64,000 nt of DNA from Rapana venosa (GCA_028751875.1 CM054134.1:67915839-67979838), one strand, 5' to 3'; counted from the stretch's first letter, positions 1 to 13,509 are shown. Numbers and translations: made by a program. Notes: a model not told the origin generated them from the letters alone.

Positions 1-117
1 CTGTATCGTGAGGAAAAAAAATTGAGAAATTTTATCTTCATGAAAAATGAGGGTGCCTGGCAATATTTGGAACCGCTTTAAAGCTTTTTTGCGTTCTTCA
101 ATGAATTCTCGGGTTTC
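1..117 (-). pseudogene. Degraded copy of SNX8 exon 5 (PX domain end)
   Basis: It matches 24291-24407 base for base in outline, including the AAGCTTTTTTGCGTTCTTCAA stretch, but has extra A and T runs that break the frame. The window opens inside this exon. Confidence 0.75.
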
Positions 118-943
118 TGGTAAAAAAAATTTTTTAAACAAAACACACACACGCACAACACAAAACAAGCAAGTTTCACGCTTACCCAACGCACACAAAA
201 AACACACACCCCATACACACACACACCACAAACACGCATTCACACATAAACTGACATCAGCATAGCACTTAAAAATTTTTTACAAGATTTTTGATTATAA
301 TCAAAACTTCAGGTAATAAACCAAAAAGGGAAAAAACAAATTCAAAAGGAAAGGGAAATTAAAAGGGAAAAAAATTTTTTTTTAAATATTAACAAACTGT
401 TGAAAAAAATTTCCCGGGTTGCTATGGGCTGTTTTTAAAATTAGAACTTTTATTCAAAAGAATACCCGAATTGTTACCCAAGTAGTCCCCACCCTTTCCC
501 ACTTTAAAAATTTTTTGGGGGGGGGGGGTTAAAATTTTCATCACAGATAAAAAAAAAAATTTTTTTTCAAAAAATGTTGGGTTTTTTTACGTTTCTGTTA
601 TATGAAGGGTTTTGTTCTCAACATAGCTTTAAAAATCATTGCCTGAGAAAAAAGTTAGGTGCAGAGAAAGGGGAAAAAAGGAAAAAAAAAGGGGGAGAAA
701 AGAAAAGGGGGAAAAGGGGCCACTGATAAAAACAAAAAGGAGAAAGAAGGGTGCATGCTGCATGTGTGGTTTCATGCGGCCCCCAATTGTTGTGAAAAAT
801 AAGATATTATTTTTCTTTTGTTTGTCATATGGCATTTGTTTTGCATGTGCATGGGGGCCCGGGGAGTCAGAATCAGGGTAAAATAGTTTTAGGGGAGGTG
901 TGATAAATTTTCTGTGTAAACAAGTGAAAAGGGAGAACTTTAC

Positions 944-1259
944 CTCCCCGCATCTTTTTTTGGGGGCAACTTTGGGGAGAGTCTGTATTGGGGGCCCATT
1001 TAGCAGGGATCTATAGAGAGCAAAAGTCATTAAAGCGCCCCAAGACAGACACCTTGGGAAACCCCTGGGTTTTTGACTTCAAACCCCCCTTTTTTAAAAT
1101 TAACCCTTTCTTTTCGGAACTAAAAATCCACTTGAACAGAATCAAACTGCTCAGATCGCAAACTGAAACCCAAAAAATTTGGGGGTTTCGTTCACTTCGA
1201 AGTCTTACATAGCTTCTTTCAAAAAAAAACAGGTCCCCAAGTTTTTGGGTTTGGCAAAT
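944..1259 (-). pseudogene. Degraded copy of SNX8 exon 4 (PX domain)
   Basis: It corresponds to 25190-25501. The donor and acceptor contexts are still readable at both ends. The reading frame is broken by several small indels and by C/G homopolymer changes, so only short pieces translate. Confidence 0.75.
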
Positions 1260-2189
1260 CTGCAACAAAAAAGCAAGCCCCTATTGGTGAAAAAGTGAGT
1301 TTTTAAATTCAAAAAATAACCCACTCCCCCCCTTTTCCTGTATAGATTTAATTTTAAAGTATTTAAAAATTAAAAACTCTCTCAATCAATGAATCAACAT
1401 AACTGAACCCAAAAGAAAAAAAAAATTTAGCCTTTTTTGATCTTTTAAACCCCCTTTACTGCCCAAGGGGAAAATGCCCCCCTAAAAAGCCGGGGAAAAA
1501 AATTCTTAAGTAACCCCTGCAAGTTATATCCCTCTTTCTCAAAAAAACTACGGGGCATGAAATTCCCGAAGTCTACCCAATTTACAGTATAAATACGTAG
1601 ATTACTTTAGGCAAAACACAAATTAGTTTGCGATATTTTTTCTGCGGGAAAAAAATATTAAAATGTAAAAAATCGACCATTTAAAAAAACGGGTTTTTAA
1701 ACACCACTGTCATTCTGAGGGACCCCCGATCTCAATAACGGGGCCCAAAACTCTTTCTTTTTTTTTTTAATGCACGATCAGCTGAATCATACACGATCGC
1801 TTTCAACACTTTAAAAGGGAAAAACTACAAATTTTATTTTTAAATTTTAAAAGCTGTGTAAATTTTTTGGCCTCTACAAGAAATTTTCCGCAATTTTGAA
1901 CAAGAATTTTCCCCAACAAGGGGCAGATAAAAACACAAAATAACCCAGCGAATTTAAAAGATCGTTTTTTCCCCGGTTTTTGGGAGCTGGTTTTTCCAAG
2001 CAAAGGAGAGTGACCCCCTTAAAATTTTTTAGTTCTTTCCCTTTAAAAATTTAGTCAAAGGAAACCGGCTTGTTTTTCTTCGGTTTGACACCCCGGGAAA
2101 ATTTTTTTGGGGTTTTTGGCGATATGGGTCAGGGTTTTTTGCCCCGGAAAAATTTCCCGGGGTTAAAGGGATTCTAGTGGATTTAAACC

Positions 2190-3060
2190 TTACACCCCGG
2201 GTGTTTTAAAGGGGAGCAACAAAGCGCTTCCACTCCGCCCATCCGGGGGCCCAAAATAGTTTACTGATCCCCAAGATCGCATGGCCTTCATCCACTTTTC
2301 AAGTCCCCCCTCCCCCGTTGCTTTTTTTCTTTCCTTTTTTTTCTCCTTTCCTTTTGGGGTCCAGTGCAATTTCTTTTTCTTTTTATTGCCGGGGGGCTCT
2401 TTGGAGTAAGGCCCAAATCCACTTCCCCCTGTCATCGGGATGATGGTTTCCCCTGTCCTCTTCCTGCTTTTCCCGTAGTTGGTCTTTATTGGGATCTTCC
2501 TGGCCAAAAGATCCGGAGAAAATTTTTTGGAGGAAAAATAAAGGGGTGAAAGGATGAAGTTTGGTAAAATCCGCTGCCGTCATCCCCAGCACCAGAACCG
2601 TAAGGACCCAAGACAAACACAGCTCTGGTAAAAGTTCAGCTTGGTGGTTTTTTTGCGTTTCTGAGTTGATCCCAAAAAATGTTCATCTCCCAAAAAACAC
2701 TCCGGCCTTGCCCCGTCTGTTGTGGGTTTCTTTTTTTTTGTGCCGCCCTCGGTTTGTTTCTGCTGCAAAGGTTGTAACATTTCTGTCTGGGTAGGTCAAA
2801 TTTCCCCTTCACTTTCCACAGGGGCGGGGTTGTTCACATTGAGCCCACATTGTCTCGTTTTCTTGGTGCAATACAAAGGGCCCCCCTTGCTGCCGAAGTT
2901 TTTGGTTTTGCGGCCCTTTTCCCCGATATTTGGTGTGTGTGGGACAGCAGCCCAGGGCCCTCCCCAAAAATCCCAAGGGCATCTAGTATGAGAACAGGGT
3001 CCCGGAAACCCCTTTGGGGGCTTCTGTTTTTCCCATCACCTAATCAATGGCCAATTGAAG
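2190..3060 (-). mobile_element. Degraded copy of the intronic RTE-type LINE fragment
   Basis: It is collinear with the LINE fragment at 25675-26531. Reverse-transcriptase words are recognisable only in short pieces because of base errors. It shows that the duplicate includes repeats as well as exons. Confidence 0.7.
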
Positions 3061-4893
3061 GGGAAACCTTTTTTGTATGGTTAAAAAAAGTTAAGAAGTT
3101 AAAAAATTTATCATCCAAACATCAGAACCCCCTGAACCCTTTGGGGGGTGTTGGGGGAGACCGAAAAAACGATGCCGTGGGAAGCCCCCCATCCATCTCG
3201 GGGCCCGGTCTGCGTAGTAGGCCGAAATCATTCATCCTGGCCATTCCTGAAAGTTGTCCATCCATGACTTGTTTTGTCTTCCCTCCTTCTCCACCTTCGA
3301 GGTTTCCCCGCAAATAAATGTTTTTTGGCAAGTGGGTTTTGGCGGGGGATGGCCCCAACCATGTCAGTTTTTTCTTTTTAAAGATGGTTTAGAAAGGGGG
3401 TTTTTGGGTCCTGCCTCCATTTTATTTGACCTTACCAAAATTAAATTTGGGCCTTTTGTTCTCCCCGGATATGCCCCTTGGGTTTTTTAAAGGGATTTTT
3501 TTTGAATGACTGGATTCCCCTTTTCTGGTTCAGCAGTCAATGTTTCCGGTTTTCAAATTCCCTTTCAAACAGGGTGTCCCGGGAAATTTGGGCTTTGTAG
3601 AACTTTTAGTTTGAAAGGGGGAAAATGATCTCTTTTCTTTTTTCCCTATGGTGGTGAGTTTTGTCAAAGGAAGATGTTTCTTTGGGTATTCTGACTTTTT
3701 TATTTCTGTCCCCTCGATCACCTGTCCTTTTTTGAGTTGGGAGCCCAAGGGGGTTTTAAAAGCGTCTTCCTCCTCCAGTTTTTGGCCTTCATTTTTAAAT
3801 TTTTTTTAGTGGCGTTGCTCGTGGGGTGTTTTACAAATACTTTAAATTTTCTCGAGCTCACCTCCATCCCATATGCTCCAGCTCGTCTCCCAAATCTGGT
3901 CGTAAGATTTTGCAGCCCCTGTGTTACTTCCGCCCAAAGGGTCAATGTCATCGGGAAACCGTAAATTTTAGAGGGGTCTGCCAATGGAGAAGGTAAGTTG
4001 GGAAATCATGGGGGTTCCCTTATTAAAGTTTTTTAAGAAAAAGATTAAACAGGACTGGGGATAACAGGCAACCTTTTCAACCCCCAAATGTGGTTTTTTA
4101 AGTTTGTCTCCGACCCCCGAATTTTTCAGGGGCCGCACTGCTTTCGGTGTTGTAAAGGGGCTTTAAAGGTTTCACTAGTCCTCCTTTAATGCCAAACAAT
4201 TTTGAGGGCCTTCCCCAGGCCCTTTGTGCCCTTTCTCTGTCGAAAACCTTCTTGAAGTCGATGCAGTTTTTTGAACATTCCCGATGTTGAAGATTTTTTC
4301 CCAGGGGTGTGGCAGGGTTAAAATTAAAAAGTTTTTCACCAGAATAAAAATTTCCCAAATTTTCTTTTTGGGGGTTTGCCCAGGGCATGTAAATTTAATT
4401 TTTCTAGCATGCATTTTTCAGGGAAGTTTTGATCGGGGGTCCCACCCTTTTCCTTTTCTGGTTTTTTGGGAAAGGGGACCAAGACAAAAGCTTGGTTTTG
4501 TTTGTACAAAATTACACGAAAAGGGTTTAAATTCATGACAAACAGTTACATTAAGAACATAAAGAAAGATTTTAAACTTCCCTTTTTCTTCCTTTTTTGT
4601 CAAGTTTTCCCCGGGGGGGGTTTGAAATTGATGGGGCCCTCCAACTCTCTCTGTTTGAGGGTTCCCCCTTATTTTTTGCCCCTTTCTCTAAAGATCATTT
4701 GCAATACAGGCAGGGCCCCGGGTTTTTTTTGGTCTTCCCCCTTGGGCTTTTTAAAAAATGAGTTTATGTTAGAAAAAAAAAAAAAAGCAAAATGAAAACA
4801 AAATTGGCAAAAAATTATCACTGCAAAAAGGGCCAAAGTCACGTTAAAAACTTTTACCACATACCAAAATAATTTAAAAGTTAGAATTTTTTT

Positions 4894-4928
<35 letters not shown>

Positions 4929-5339
4929 CCCTTTCCCACCAAACACATTGCACTCCCGATCTGCTGATTGGGGTTTTAATCCTGTTCCCCCCCAAGTCCT
5001 CAACTTTTTTACCAAGGGCCTGTGTGTGACGGGATGCAGAACATCTTGTTTACAAAGTTTAAAACCCCATTCTGCTTTTTGGAAAAAAAGGGCCCTTGGG
5101 TTAAACCCGTGGGAATGGATTACAAAATTTACAAAAAATGCAAACACCCGGGTTTTAGAGGGAAAAAAGTACAAAAAGTGCTTAATCCCCCTTAGCCTTG
5201 AATAAAGAAAAAAAAAACCCCCAAAAAACACCCCACAAAAACACACCCCCCCCCAAAAATGGGCCCCAAGTGCGCATGCCCCAAAAACACAACACCCCAA
5301 AACATGACAGAAACTGAATTTTCCCTTATTGAAATTTAC

Positions 5340-5474
5340 CCTTCCAGAGAAAGTCCCAAAAGGTTTTCATTTTTCCCGGTTTTTCCTTTGCTGACAAAAA
5401 CAGTGAGTGCTAAAACTTTGTACGTCCCAAAACCGCTCATCTTTTTTATTTTGGGGTTTTCTCCGTCCCATTTT
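5340..5474 (-). pseudogene. Degraded copy of SNX8 exon 3 (EH-like module)
   Basis: It corresponds to 27519-27651. The words around 'gcagtgagtgctaaa' are kept, but the remainder has homopolymer-type errors and no intact frame. Confidence 0.7.
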
Positions 5475-7071
5475 CTGTCAACCCAAAAAAAGCCCCACCT
5501 AACACTCATAAAACTTTTTAAACATCTTAAAAATTTTATCACCTCCATTTAAATGATTTATGAGCCTTTTTAAATTTTTGTTCATCTGATGAAAATTTAG
5601 CAAAAATCAAAGGTAAATAGACTGCTTCAATTTTTTATTTTTTTAAAAGCTGAATTTTTTTCTTTCTTCCCCCCAGAAAATTTAAAAAATTTGAAGAAAA
5701 TTTTTTTAAAAAACCCCCTGAAAGTTTTAAAAAAAAACCATTTGCAAATTTGGGCCCCCTAAAAAAAGGGAATTTTTCGATTTTCTGCTGTAGAAAAAGC
5801 AAAAAAAGAGTTTTTAAGTTTTAAAAAAAAGAAGGGGCATGCCAAATTGGTTAAAAATAATACATTTGAGCAATCGTAAGACAAAGAAATAGAGCAGATC
5901 ATTAATGCAACACAAACAAAATATGCTCCTTTCTGGTGTGTATCATGACAGCAACTCAGAAAAAATTTAAAAAGCCTTGATCTTTTACATTTAATAAAAA
6001 TAACCTACTTTTTTTTCAGAAGAAATCATGAAACTGGATGCCTTTTTTATAAAGAGAGCAGAGAGTGAATTGGTTTTCATTATCCCCCAAAACCCGGAAT
6101 TTTTGTGCCGCAAGATTCCAAAATCAAACAAAAATTGAAATTCAAACAAAACAAAAATAAATTAAAAAGAAAAGCCCTTTTTAATTTCTGAATCTTTTAA
6201 AAAAAAACAAATATAAGTGCTTTTTTTGAAATTTTTTTTTGTTTTTTTTTGAATTTTAAGAAGAAAAATTCCCTCGACCTTGAAAGAAAAAGAGTTTTGA
6301 GAGAGAGGGCCCGGCAGCCAGTGGGTTAAAAGTGTTTACTCGGGGACTGAATTTTCCAGGTTTAAAACCAACCCCCCAGGGTCCCCTATATGGGCCCCCA
6401 TGAGTGGAAAGCAAGCAGAACTTTTTTCCACAAATTTAAAAAATTTTTTCCCTTTTAGAATAAAAGGCCCCTGTAAGACGTAGGAAAGGATGACAAAATT
6501 TATAAAAAAAAAACCCCCCAAAAGAAAACTTGTTTTTGTTTGACTTTAAACTCACTTTCCCCCAAAATTGGGGAAAAAAAGGTTATTTTATTGGGGGGGC
6601 AAAAACTACCCCAAAATGCAAAATCCCAAACCCTTTTTTGGGAAACCTTTTGGAAAATGAAATCAAGGAATGAAAAAAAAAAGCAGAAAAACCCCTGTCA
6701 AAACTTGGGGGAAAAATCCCTAGATGGTACAAACAAAGTGATGAAGGGACTTTAACACAGGGTTTAAAGGAGGGTTTTACCCCTGGTTATTTAAAAACAA
6801 AGAAAAAACGAAAAGAAATAAAAACAATTTTCAAATTTTACATTTATCTTTAAGTGGGAAAAAACCCAAAACAAAAATAAAGCCCACTTTTTGTTTTTAA
6901 ATAGTTCCCCGGGGCCCGGCAAAAGCCCCTTTAACCCACCCCTCACTTAAATATTCTAACACGTTTGAGGGGGACGGGAAAAGAAACCCCGCATCACGGC
7001 AATAATCAATTATCAAAAACACACAATTTATACGATATTTCCAAAATGATTTTATCTTTTTGAAAACCCGC

Positions 7072-7345
7072 CTGCAAGATGACCCCTTTTGGGAGACTGG
7101 TGCGAACCAAAAGTTTAACCCCCGAGGCCGAACCACTCGCTCTTTTGGGGTGGAAAAAAACAAAACCTAAAAACTCACATAAAAAGGGAGGCCAGATCCA
7201 AAAAGGGAAAAACAAAAAAACACTGTATTAATTAAAAGCCAAATTTTTATCCAACGAAACACAAATTTTTTAAAAGAAACATTCCCACCCCTTTTCTACA
7301 TACCAGAAAGTTAAACGGGCGACAAACTTGAAACCTGAGGTCATG
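7072..7345 (-). pseudogene. Degraded copy of SNX8 exons 2 and 1
   Basis: Exon 2 copy is about 7072-7195 (matching 29145-29269); exon 1 copy lies near 7310-7340 (matching 29369-29390). The start codon is lost in this copy: CAT on the plus strand reads as CAA. The GC dinucleotide at the exon 2 donor is still present. Confidence 0.65.
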
Positions 7346-9355
7346 TGATCCTTTTAAAAATCCAAAACCAAAAAGTATTCCTTTTTCTTCCAAAAAAACC
7401 TTCTTTAAAAAAAATTTTTTTTTGCATCTATTATAACAAAAAACATTCAAATTTTGGGTTTTTATTAAACTTTAAGTTTAATATTTGGGGTGTAAGGGCT
7501 GTCCTTAAATTTTAAACTTTTTAATGTGGGGGTAATTGTTTTTTACATGGTTGCGATGTTTTCCCGCCAAGCAGGGCTTGGGTTTTTGGGAAAAACCCGC
7601 TAAATTATGTAGATAAAGTGTATCTCTTCTTTTTTTGCAATGTTTTTTTTGAAAAATTACGGGTTTCGTTCAAAAAGATCTAGGGTTGGGATTCGGGGTG
7701 CCCTTAAAAACATTTAAAAAAGTCCTTGCGACGGTGACAAATATGGGGTTTTACCCGGGGAAGGGACCCAAGAACGAAAAACACCAATTTATTGGGCCCC
7801 GACACAGCCAAAAAACATCCAAACGGTCAAAAATTTTTGAAAAAAAGTTTGGCAAAGTAAAGCCCCAAATGCCGTCGGTTAGAAATTTTTAAAATAATGT
7901 TCACAATTAAAAATTTTTCCCAAAAATTTGGGGGTATGTCCCAAAAAAAGGCGAAAAAGAATCTCACAAAATTAAAAATTTAAAATTTTTAAGGAAATTT
8001 TTTAAAAACATCCGCACTTTGTGGGGGGTAAAAACAAGTTTCACCCAAAGGGAAAACTTAAAATTTGGGTTTTGTTTTTTATTCAAAAACCTTACAAAAT
8101 AGGGGGCAATTAAGAAGGTTTAATATTAAGATAAAAAAACCCAAAAGTTTGCCATGATTTTAAATTTCGAAAAATTTGAGACTTTTTTACAGGGTTTTTA
8201 GTCTTGTTTTGGGCAAAAACATTTTAACAATGATGTTTTTTTAAATTTTTGGGGTCATGGATTTTCAGCTAAAAATAAAAAATCAAGTTTATTTTTTTTT
8301 TTCAGTTTAGAAAAAAATTTAAAATTTTCATGAATTTTGTTTGTATGAAAAATGGTTTTAGAAAGAAAAAAAAAAGGGTTTTTTGTGGGTATGCAAAAAC
8401 TAAAGCGGCCCATCACATACCTGTGTTTGCAAGCATTTGTGTTTTGGGTTTTATGGGGCGCGCGCCCTTTTTTTGGCCCCACGTGTAAAAAGGTTTGGGT
8501 TTTAAAGTCAGATAAAGAAAGAAAAGAAGGGGGGGTGGAGGAGGAGGGGGGAGAAAAAAAAAGCAGGTGCATAATTTTGTATAAGGAAAAACCCTTTCAA
8601 AGGAAAAAGGGAAAAAAAAAAAAAAAGGGAAAAAGAAAAAAAAAAAAAAAAAAAAAAGTAAAAAAAAAACAAAATACTAATTTCTTAACTTTCTGTTTAA
8701 AAAAAAAATATTTATCAAGCAAAGGCACAAAACATCCCTCTGAAAAAAAATTAAAAAGATTGAAAAATTTGAGTGGTTTTGGGTTTTAATTTTATTTGAT
8801 TGTATTAGAAAACCCAGGGGATTAAACCCCAAAAAAAAAGGGGCTGAAAAGTCAACCACCCATTTTTACTCTATACTGTAGAGTGAATAATTGGTTCTTT
8901 AAAAAAAATTTAAACCAAACCCCCCCCCCCCCCCCCCCCCAAATTTTTTTTTAAAAATTTAAGGGGGGGGGGGATGGGGGTTTAAAAAATAAAATGAGTC
9001 ATGCAAATTTTAAAAAAAAAAAAAAAATAATTAACCAAATTTCAGCATTAATTTTTTTTATTTAAAAAAAAAAACAAAAAAAGACAAACCCAAACCCCCA
9101 AACTTTTTGACGAGGGAAAATTGGAAAAGTTTTAAAAATGAATGGGTATATAATGCAGTGTGAAGTATTTTTTTTTCTTTTAAAAAAAAAAAAAGTAAAA
9201 TTGTTTGTTAGGGAATAATTTACAAAATATAATTTACCAAAAAGTCTTGATTTTTGTACAAAAAAATTTTTGTTTTAAAGTTGGGGGGTAAGGGGTGGTT
9301 TTGGGGAAAGTTTTAGGTTAATAGTATTGTAACGGTATCTTCTTTTCGTTTGTAG

Positions 9356-9408
9356 AAAACACAACCAGATTTAAAATGAATCAATGACTTTGATAGAAGG
9401 ATACCATG
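9356..9408 (+). pseudogene. Degraded copy of IQCE exon 2
   Basis: It corresponds to 31343-31396 and keeps the upstream TTTGTAG acceptor. Internal indels break the frame. Confidence 0.7.
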
Positions 9409-11388
9409 GTGGTGACAAAAAACAAACGGTTTTTTTAAATTTTATAGCAAAAATTAAAAGACTAAAAATTTTAAATATTAAAATTTTTTCTCCTACTTTT
9501 CTTTATTTTTTGGTGGGTTGAAAACACAACTCAAAAAAGTTTTCCAAACCTTTTTTGAAAAATTTATTCCCCGACCTTACATGTATACAGTATCCCGCTA
9601 GGGGACAATGTGGGGTTTTAAAAAAATTAAAAAAAAAAAAAAAATTCCCTTTTTCTTCAAGAATAAGGAAGAAGCACTCATGGCTTGTTTAAAAATCCAG
9701 TCCCCGTTTTTTTGTAAGCAGTTTTTTTAAAAAGTTAACCGGGGGCCGTTCCCCCCGGAAAACAATGGCCCAAATCTTCCAAAAAAGAACTGGTTTTTAA
9801 CGTTTCCCCAAGATGAAACTGCGTGATATGTGTGTGTAATTTTTGTTTGTGTGTTTTGCTCTTGGGAATTTACACCCCTTTTTCCCCCCCCTGTTTCCCA
9901 CCTCATTAAATTTAAACCCCTTTTAAAAAAAAAACCGAAGGGAAAAAGCGGACAGGGCCCACACCCCACTGAAAGACAAAACACCTACACAAGCAAGCAC
10001 GCAACAAAAAAAAACGCACGCACCACACGCACACACACACAACACACACCCCCGGAAGCAAAATTTACAAAACTCATAAAACACCCGGGGGGATGAAAAA
10101 ACCCCAAAAGGCCAAAATTCCCTTAAAAATTGAAAAAAAACAATAATAAAAATAATTTTAAGGAAATTTTATAGCGCTGAATCGTAAAACAACAAAACAA
10201 AACCTCAAAAAAGAAAATTTAAAAAAAAAATAATACCCCTAAATACAAACTTGTTTAAAAAATGTTTAAAAGGGTTTGAACCCCACACAAAACAAATGTT
10301 TTTGTTTTTGGAAAAGGGTTTTTTCTGTTGGTTTCCCTCTGAAATTTTTTTTAAAATTTTTTTTCTAATTTCCTTTAAATTTTCTTTCAGAAATTTTTCC
10401 CTACCATGGAAAAAGCAGAATCACTCTTTTTTCCCTTTAAACATTGGGACCTAAAAGAAGAAATTTTGTCAATTTAAATTCGTTTTTGATTCACTGTCTT
10501 CTGTTTTAAATTAAAAAAATTTTTGAATTTGATTTTTTTGGGTTTTCCCTCACTTTGCAGTAATTTTCTGGAAATGATTTTAAAAAAAAATTTTCTATCT
10601 GTGGGGAATTTTCAGAAATGACTTCAAATACTGGCTCTAGCTCAAAAAGCCCAATTTTTTCCCTCATATGAAAAGTCTTTGTTCTTTTCAAAGTCTGTAA
10701 CTTTTCAAATTTTTTTCCCAAATCCTTTCAAAAGTCTTATTTGTTCAGTAGAAAAAGCCCCGCTTGATAAAGGGAAAAAAAATAAAATGGCAGACCGGGA
10801 AGAGGACCCCCCAAAAAAGGGGCAAAGCTCTTGTGGCAATGGCTCTCCCCCGGGAGAGAAGCCCCTTAAATTTTTTTTCAGAGAAAACTGCTGGAAATTA
10901 AAAAATTTAAAAATTTGGGAAAAGGAAAACAAAAATAAAAATTTGAATGTGTTTTCAAAAAATAAGGTTTCATTTAGTAAAAAATCAAATTTTTTTTGTC
11001 AAATCCCCTAAAAAATTTTGATGCATATCTACCCAAAAGGAAATCCGTTCTTTTTAAGCCCGTGTTTTCTTTTTTTTAATTGGTTTACAAATTTTGCCAA
11101 AAATTTCCCCTTTTAGGGAAAAATTTTTCAGAATGTGTTCTTTCTTTAAGTTCTTTAAAAATCATTAATGTTTCAGATCTCAAGAAATAAAACAACACGT
11201 CCAAAATCAGCTTTGGGTAAGAAATTATTAGTTTTGATGCTTTTTTGTTTGTTTGTTGTTGTTGTTTTTTTAATCTAGAATAACAAAGCTCTTGAAAATG
11301 CCCATATCAAATGACTCTGTGATTAATCCATTGAGGAAAGTTCAAGAATAGAAGTTAACTAAAATGAAAAGATTTAGAAAAAAAGGAT

Positions 11389-11466
11389 TGTATTGTATTG
11401 CATTGCACTGTATTGCATTGCATTGCATTGTATTGTATTGTATTGTATTGTATTGTATTGTATTGT
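11389..11466 (+). repeat. (TATTG)n microsatellite, longer allele
   Basis: This is a pentanucleotide TATTG/CATTG array. The equivalent array at 33197-33263 is shorter and has different interruptions. Confidence 0.85.
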
Positions 11467-11999
11467 GGAATGAAAACATACCAGAAACTTCATGATAAAA
11501 TTGTATAATATATGGGAGACAAAGTGGGGGAAAGTTTCTTACCAGGAAAAGTTGACTACTTTTTATTCAGTTAGTCACGTTCCTATGTTGTTGTATTTGG
11601 GGTGGATGTGTAATTTATCTCAGTTTTCTTTTAATTGTTTTTAAATTTTTATTTTGTTCTTTGTTGTTGTTTTTTATATTCAGGTATGTCCTTGAAAAAG
11701 GGCTCCAGAAAAAGCAAGAAACGGCCTGGTAAGTGCTACAGAATCTGTAATATTTTTGTCTTTGTTTCACTTATCTGATTATCTTCTCCTTTTCATGGTT
11801 TTCTATTTTACTCTAGGTCAGTTTTTGAAGGAGGCTTGTGGCTTCTGCTGATGATGACATTGATTATAGTAAATCTACTGTATAAGAAGCCCTTTTCTGA
11901 GCAGCTTGATTGCACTTTTTGTAGCCGTGAGCTTTTAATCTGTAAGTAGTTTTGTCTATTATGTACTTTGGCTTTGAGACAGACATGAGATGTAAACAG

Positions 12000-12185
12000 T
12001 GGGTCAGCCTTGTGGTTAGAGCGTTCAACTTGTGATTTGATTGTAACTGAGGGCATGGGTTCCAGTCTCCTCAGAGGTATCCATTCAAGGGGATTTTTTG
12101 GCTTGGAATTAACTTTGATACTGACTCCACTCTCCAGAAAGTCCATTAGATGAGACTGTAAATCAAGGTGTTGGTTTTTGTTGTG
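12000..12185 (+). mobile_element. tRNA-like SINE fragment (duplicate of 33805-33985)
   Basis: It carries a 'gtggttagagcgttcaacttg' A-box-like word, then a 'gggttccagtc' B-box-like word and the family body. It is the same insertion as in the main copy. Confidence 0.65.
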
Positions 12186-13509
12186 TAGTGACTCCTGGAA
12201 GAGGGCGAGCTCAAAGTGCACAGGGTTTCAGGACTGGCATAGATTTGTGGATGAATGCCATAAAGAAGAAACAGACATGTAAGTTGCAATTTCTTCTTGA
12301 TTCCTTTTTTTTTTTTTTTTAAATATATCCATAGTAAGTTTTGATGACATTTGATTGACTTGTTAGTTATGTTTATGTGTGTGAATGCCAATATGTTTTT
12401 TATTCTCTGTCACTTAATTGGTTTTTTCAAAGATCGATAATGATCTGTTGATATTTGCATGTCATATGTCTTTGAGGTTAAAGCAAAGTGTTTCTGTTTG
12501 TGTTGTTCCCAGCTATACCCCTATCGCCAGCTCAATCATGAGGAAGAAGTCTGCTATCTTTGTCATTGTCCCATGTGGTCATAATTTGTCTCAGATGTTT
12601 CTGGGATCAGAATTTTAATCTGATGTGTTGTTAATTTTGGTCTGATGAATGGATGTAATTTGTTTTCAAGAGTTGTTTTTCATGTTTATTCTAGTGATGC
12701 ATGCCAATGGAAGACAAGGGGAAAGTCCTCGGCATAAAACTCCTATTGAATACTGGGTAGAGACTCTACGCAAGACTGGAGTAGGTGGGTTATTTTTCAG
12801 TTTGTTCAAATGCTGTAGAAGCCTGCCATTGTCTTCTACAGAACTTTTCAATGGACTGTTTGGCCCAGAACATCTTACAGTTGTTTAGTTATACTAAAAT
12901 GAAAAAAAATCCTTATTTTAATTTTAATTTTAAAAAAAATAGTTGACTGTTTGTGACATTCACCGTTGGAGATGTTCTCCAAAGGCCAACTAGCCCTAAA
13001 ATGAAAAAAAGCCCCCTTTTTTAACAGTTGATTGATTGGTCCAAAAACATGTCACATTTGTTGTTTTAAACTAAAATGAAAAAGCCCTTTTTAAAAAAAA
13101 GTTAACTGTTTGGTCCAAAACATGTTACATTTGTTTGTTTAAACCAGAATGAAAAAAACCTTCTTTTTTTTAACATGCAAACATTTTGATTTCATTGTTT
13201 TGTGGTAAGAAGGAAGGTGGCAAAATGGTTAAGATATTCACATGCATAACAAGTAAACCATGAGGTTATGGGCACAATTCCCAGCCTTGCCCTTTCTTCC
13301 TAGTTTGTCAAGGAAATCAAACCGAAAAATCAAAGTCCTTTGGATGAGACTATAAACGAGCCCTAAATTTCAAATGCATCAAACACCGACCTTTCCACTT
13401 TCCAATCACTTACATCCCGCCTTTTACCCTTAATCATTTTCTCTTTTTTTCAATATTTTTTATCTTATAAAACTTTATGCCAGATGAGAGGTTTTTTCTG
13501 TTTTTTCCC

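Larger units (their letters stand above)
11177..12784 (+). pseudogene. Second copy of IQCE exons 3-7 (allelic duplicate)
   Basis: Exon equivalents are 11177-11216, 11684-11728, 11822-11868, 12189-12278 and 12695-12784. Lengths match the main copy (40, 45, 90 and 90 bp) except the third, which is 47 bp instead of 48. There, a one-base deletion beside a CAGCC/TGC difference shifts the frame. Splice sites are intact. It is most likely the other haplotype, with one consensus error, rather than an expressed paralogue. Confidence 0.7.
11131..12900 (+). other. Cleanly called part of the duplicate (second allele of 32965-34720)
   Basis: Here the duplicate is nearly identical to 32965-34720, including splice sites. 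Differences look allelic: single-base changes, a longer TATTG repeat (11389-11466 against 33197-33263) and small poly-T length changes. This contrasts sharply with the noisy flanks and supports two haplotypes of one locus. Confidence 0.75.
1..13509 (+). other. Degraded duplicate of 24291-35341 (probable unpolished haplotig)
   Basis: The stretch is collinear, in the same orientation, with 24291-35341: the same exons, the same LINE fragment and the same microsatellites occur in the same order. From 1 to about 11130, and again from about 12900, the copy is full of stretched homopolymers and bases replaced by their neighbour. CA and GA repeats have collapsed and exons are shattered by one-base indels. 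Between 11131 and 12900 it is nearly identical to 32965-34720. An abrupt change of quality inside an otherwise collinear copy fits uncorrected read consensus better than biological decay. It ends at an N run. The short ORFs inside it are not genes. Confidence 0.85.

Noticed and set aside
1..11130. Many short ORFs suggesting small secreted or basic proteins
   Set aside because: They are fragments of the error-rich copy and have no counterpart in the clean copy.
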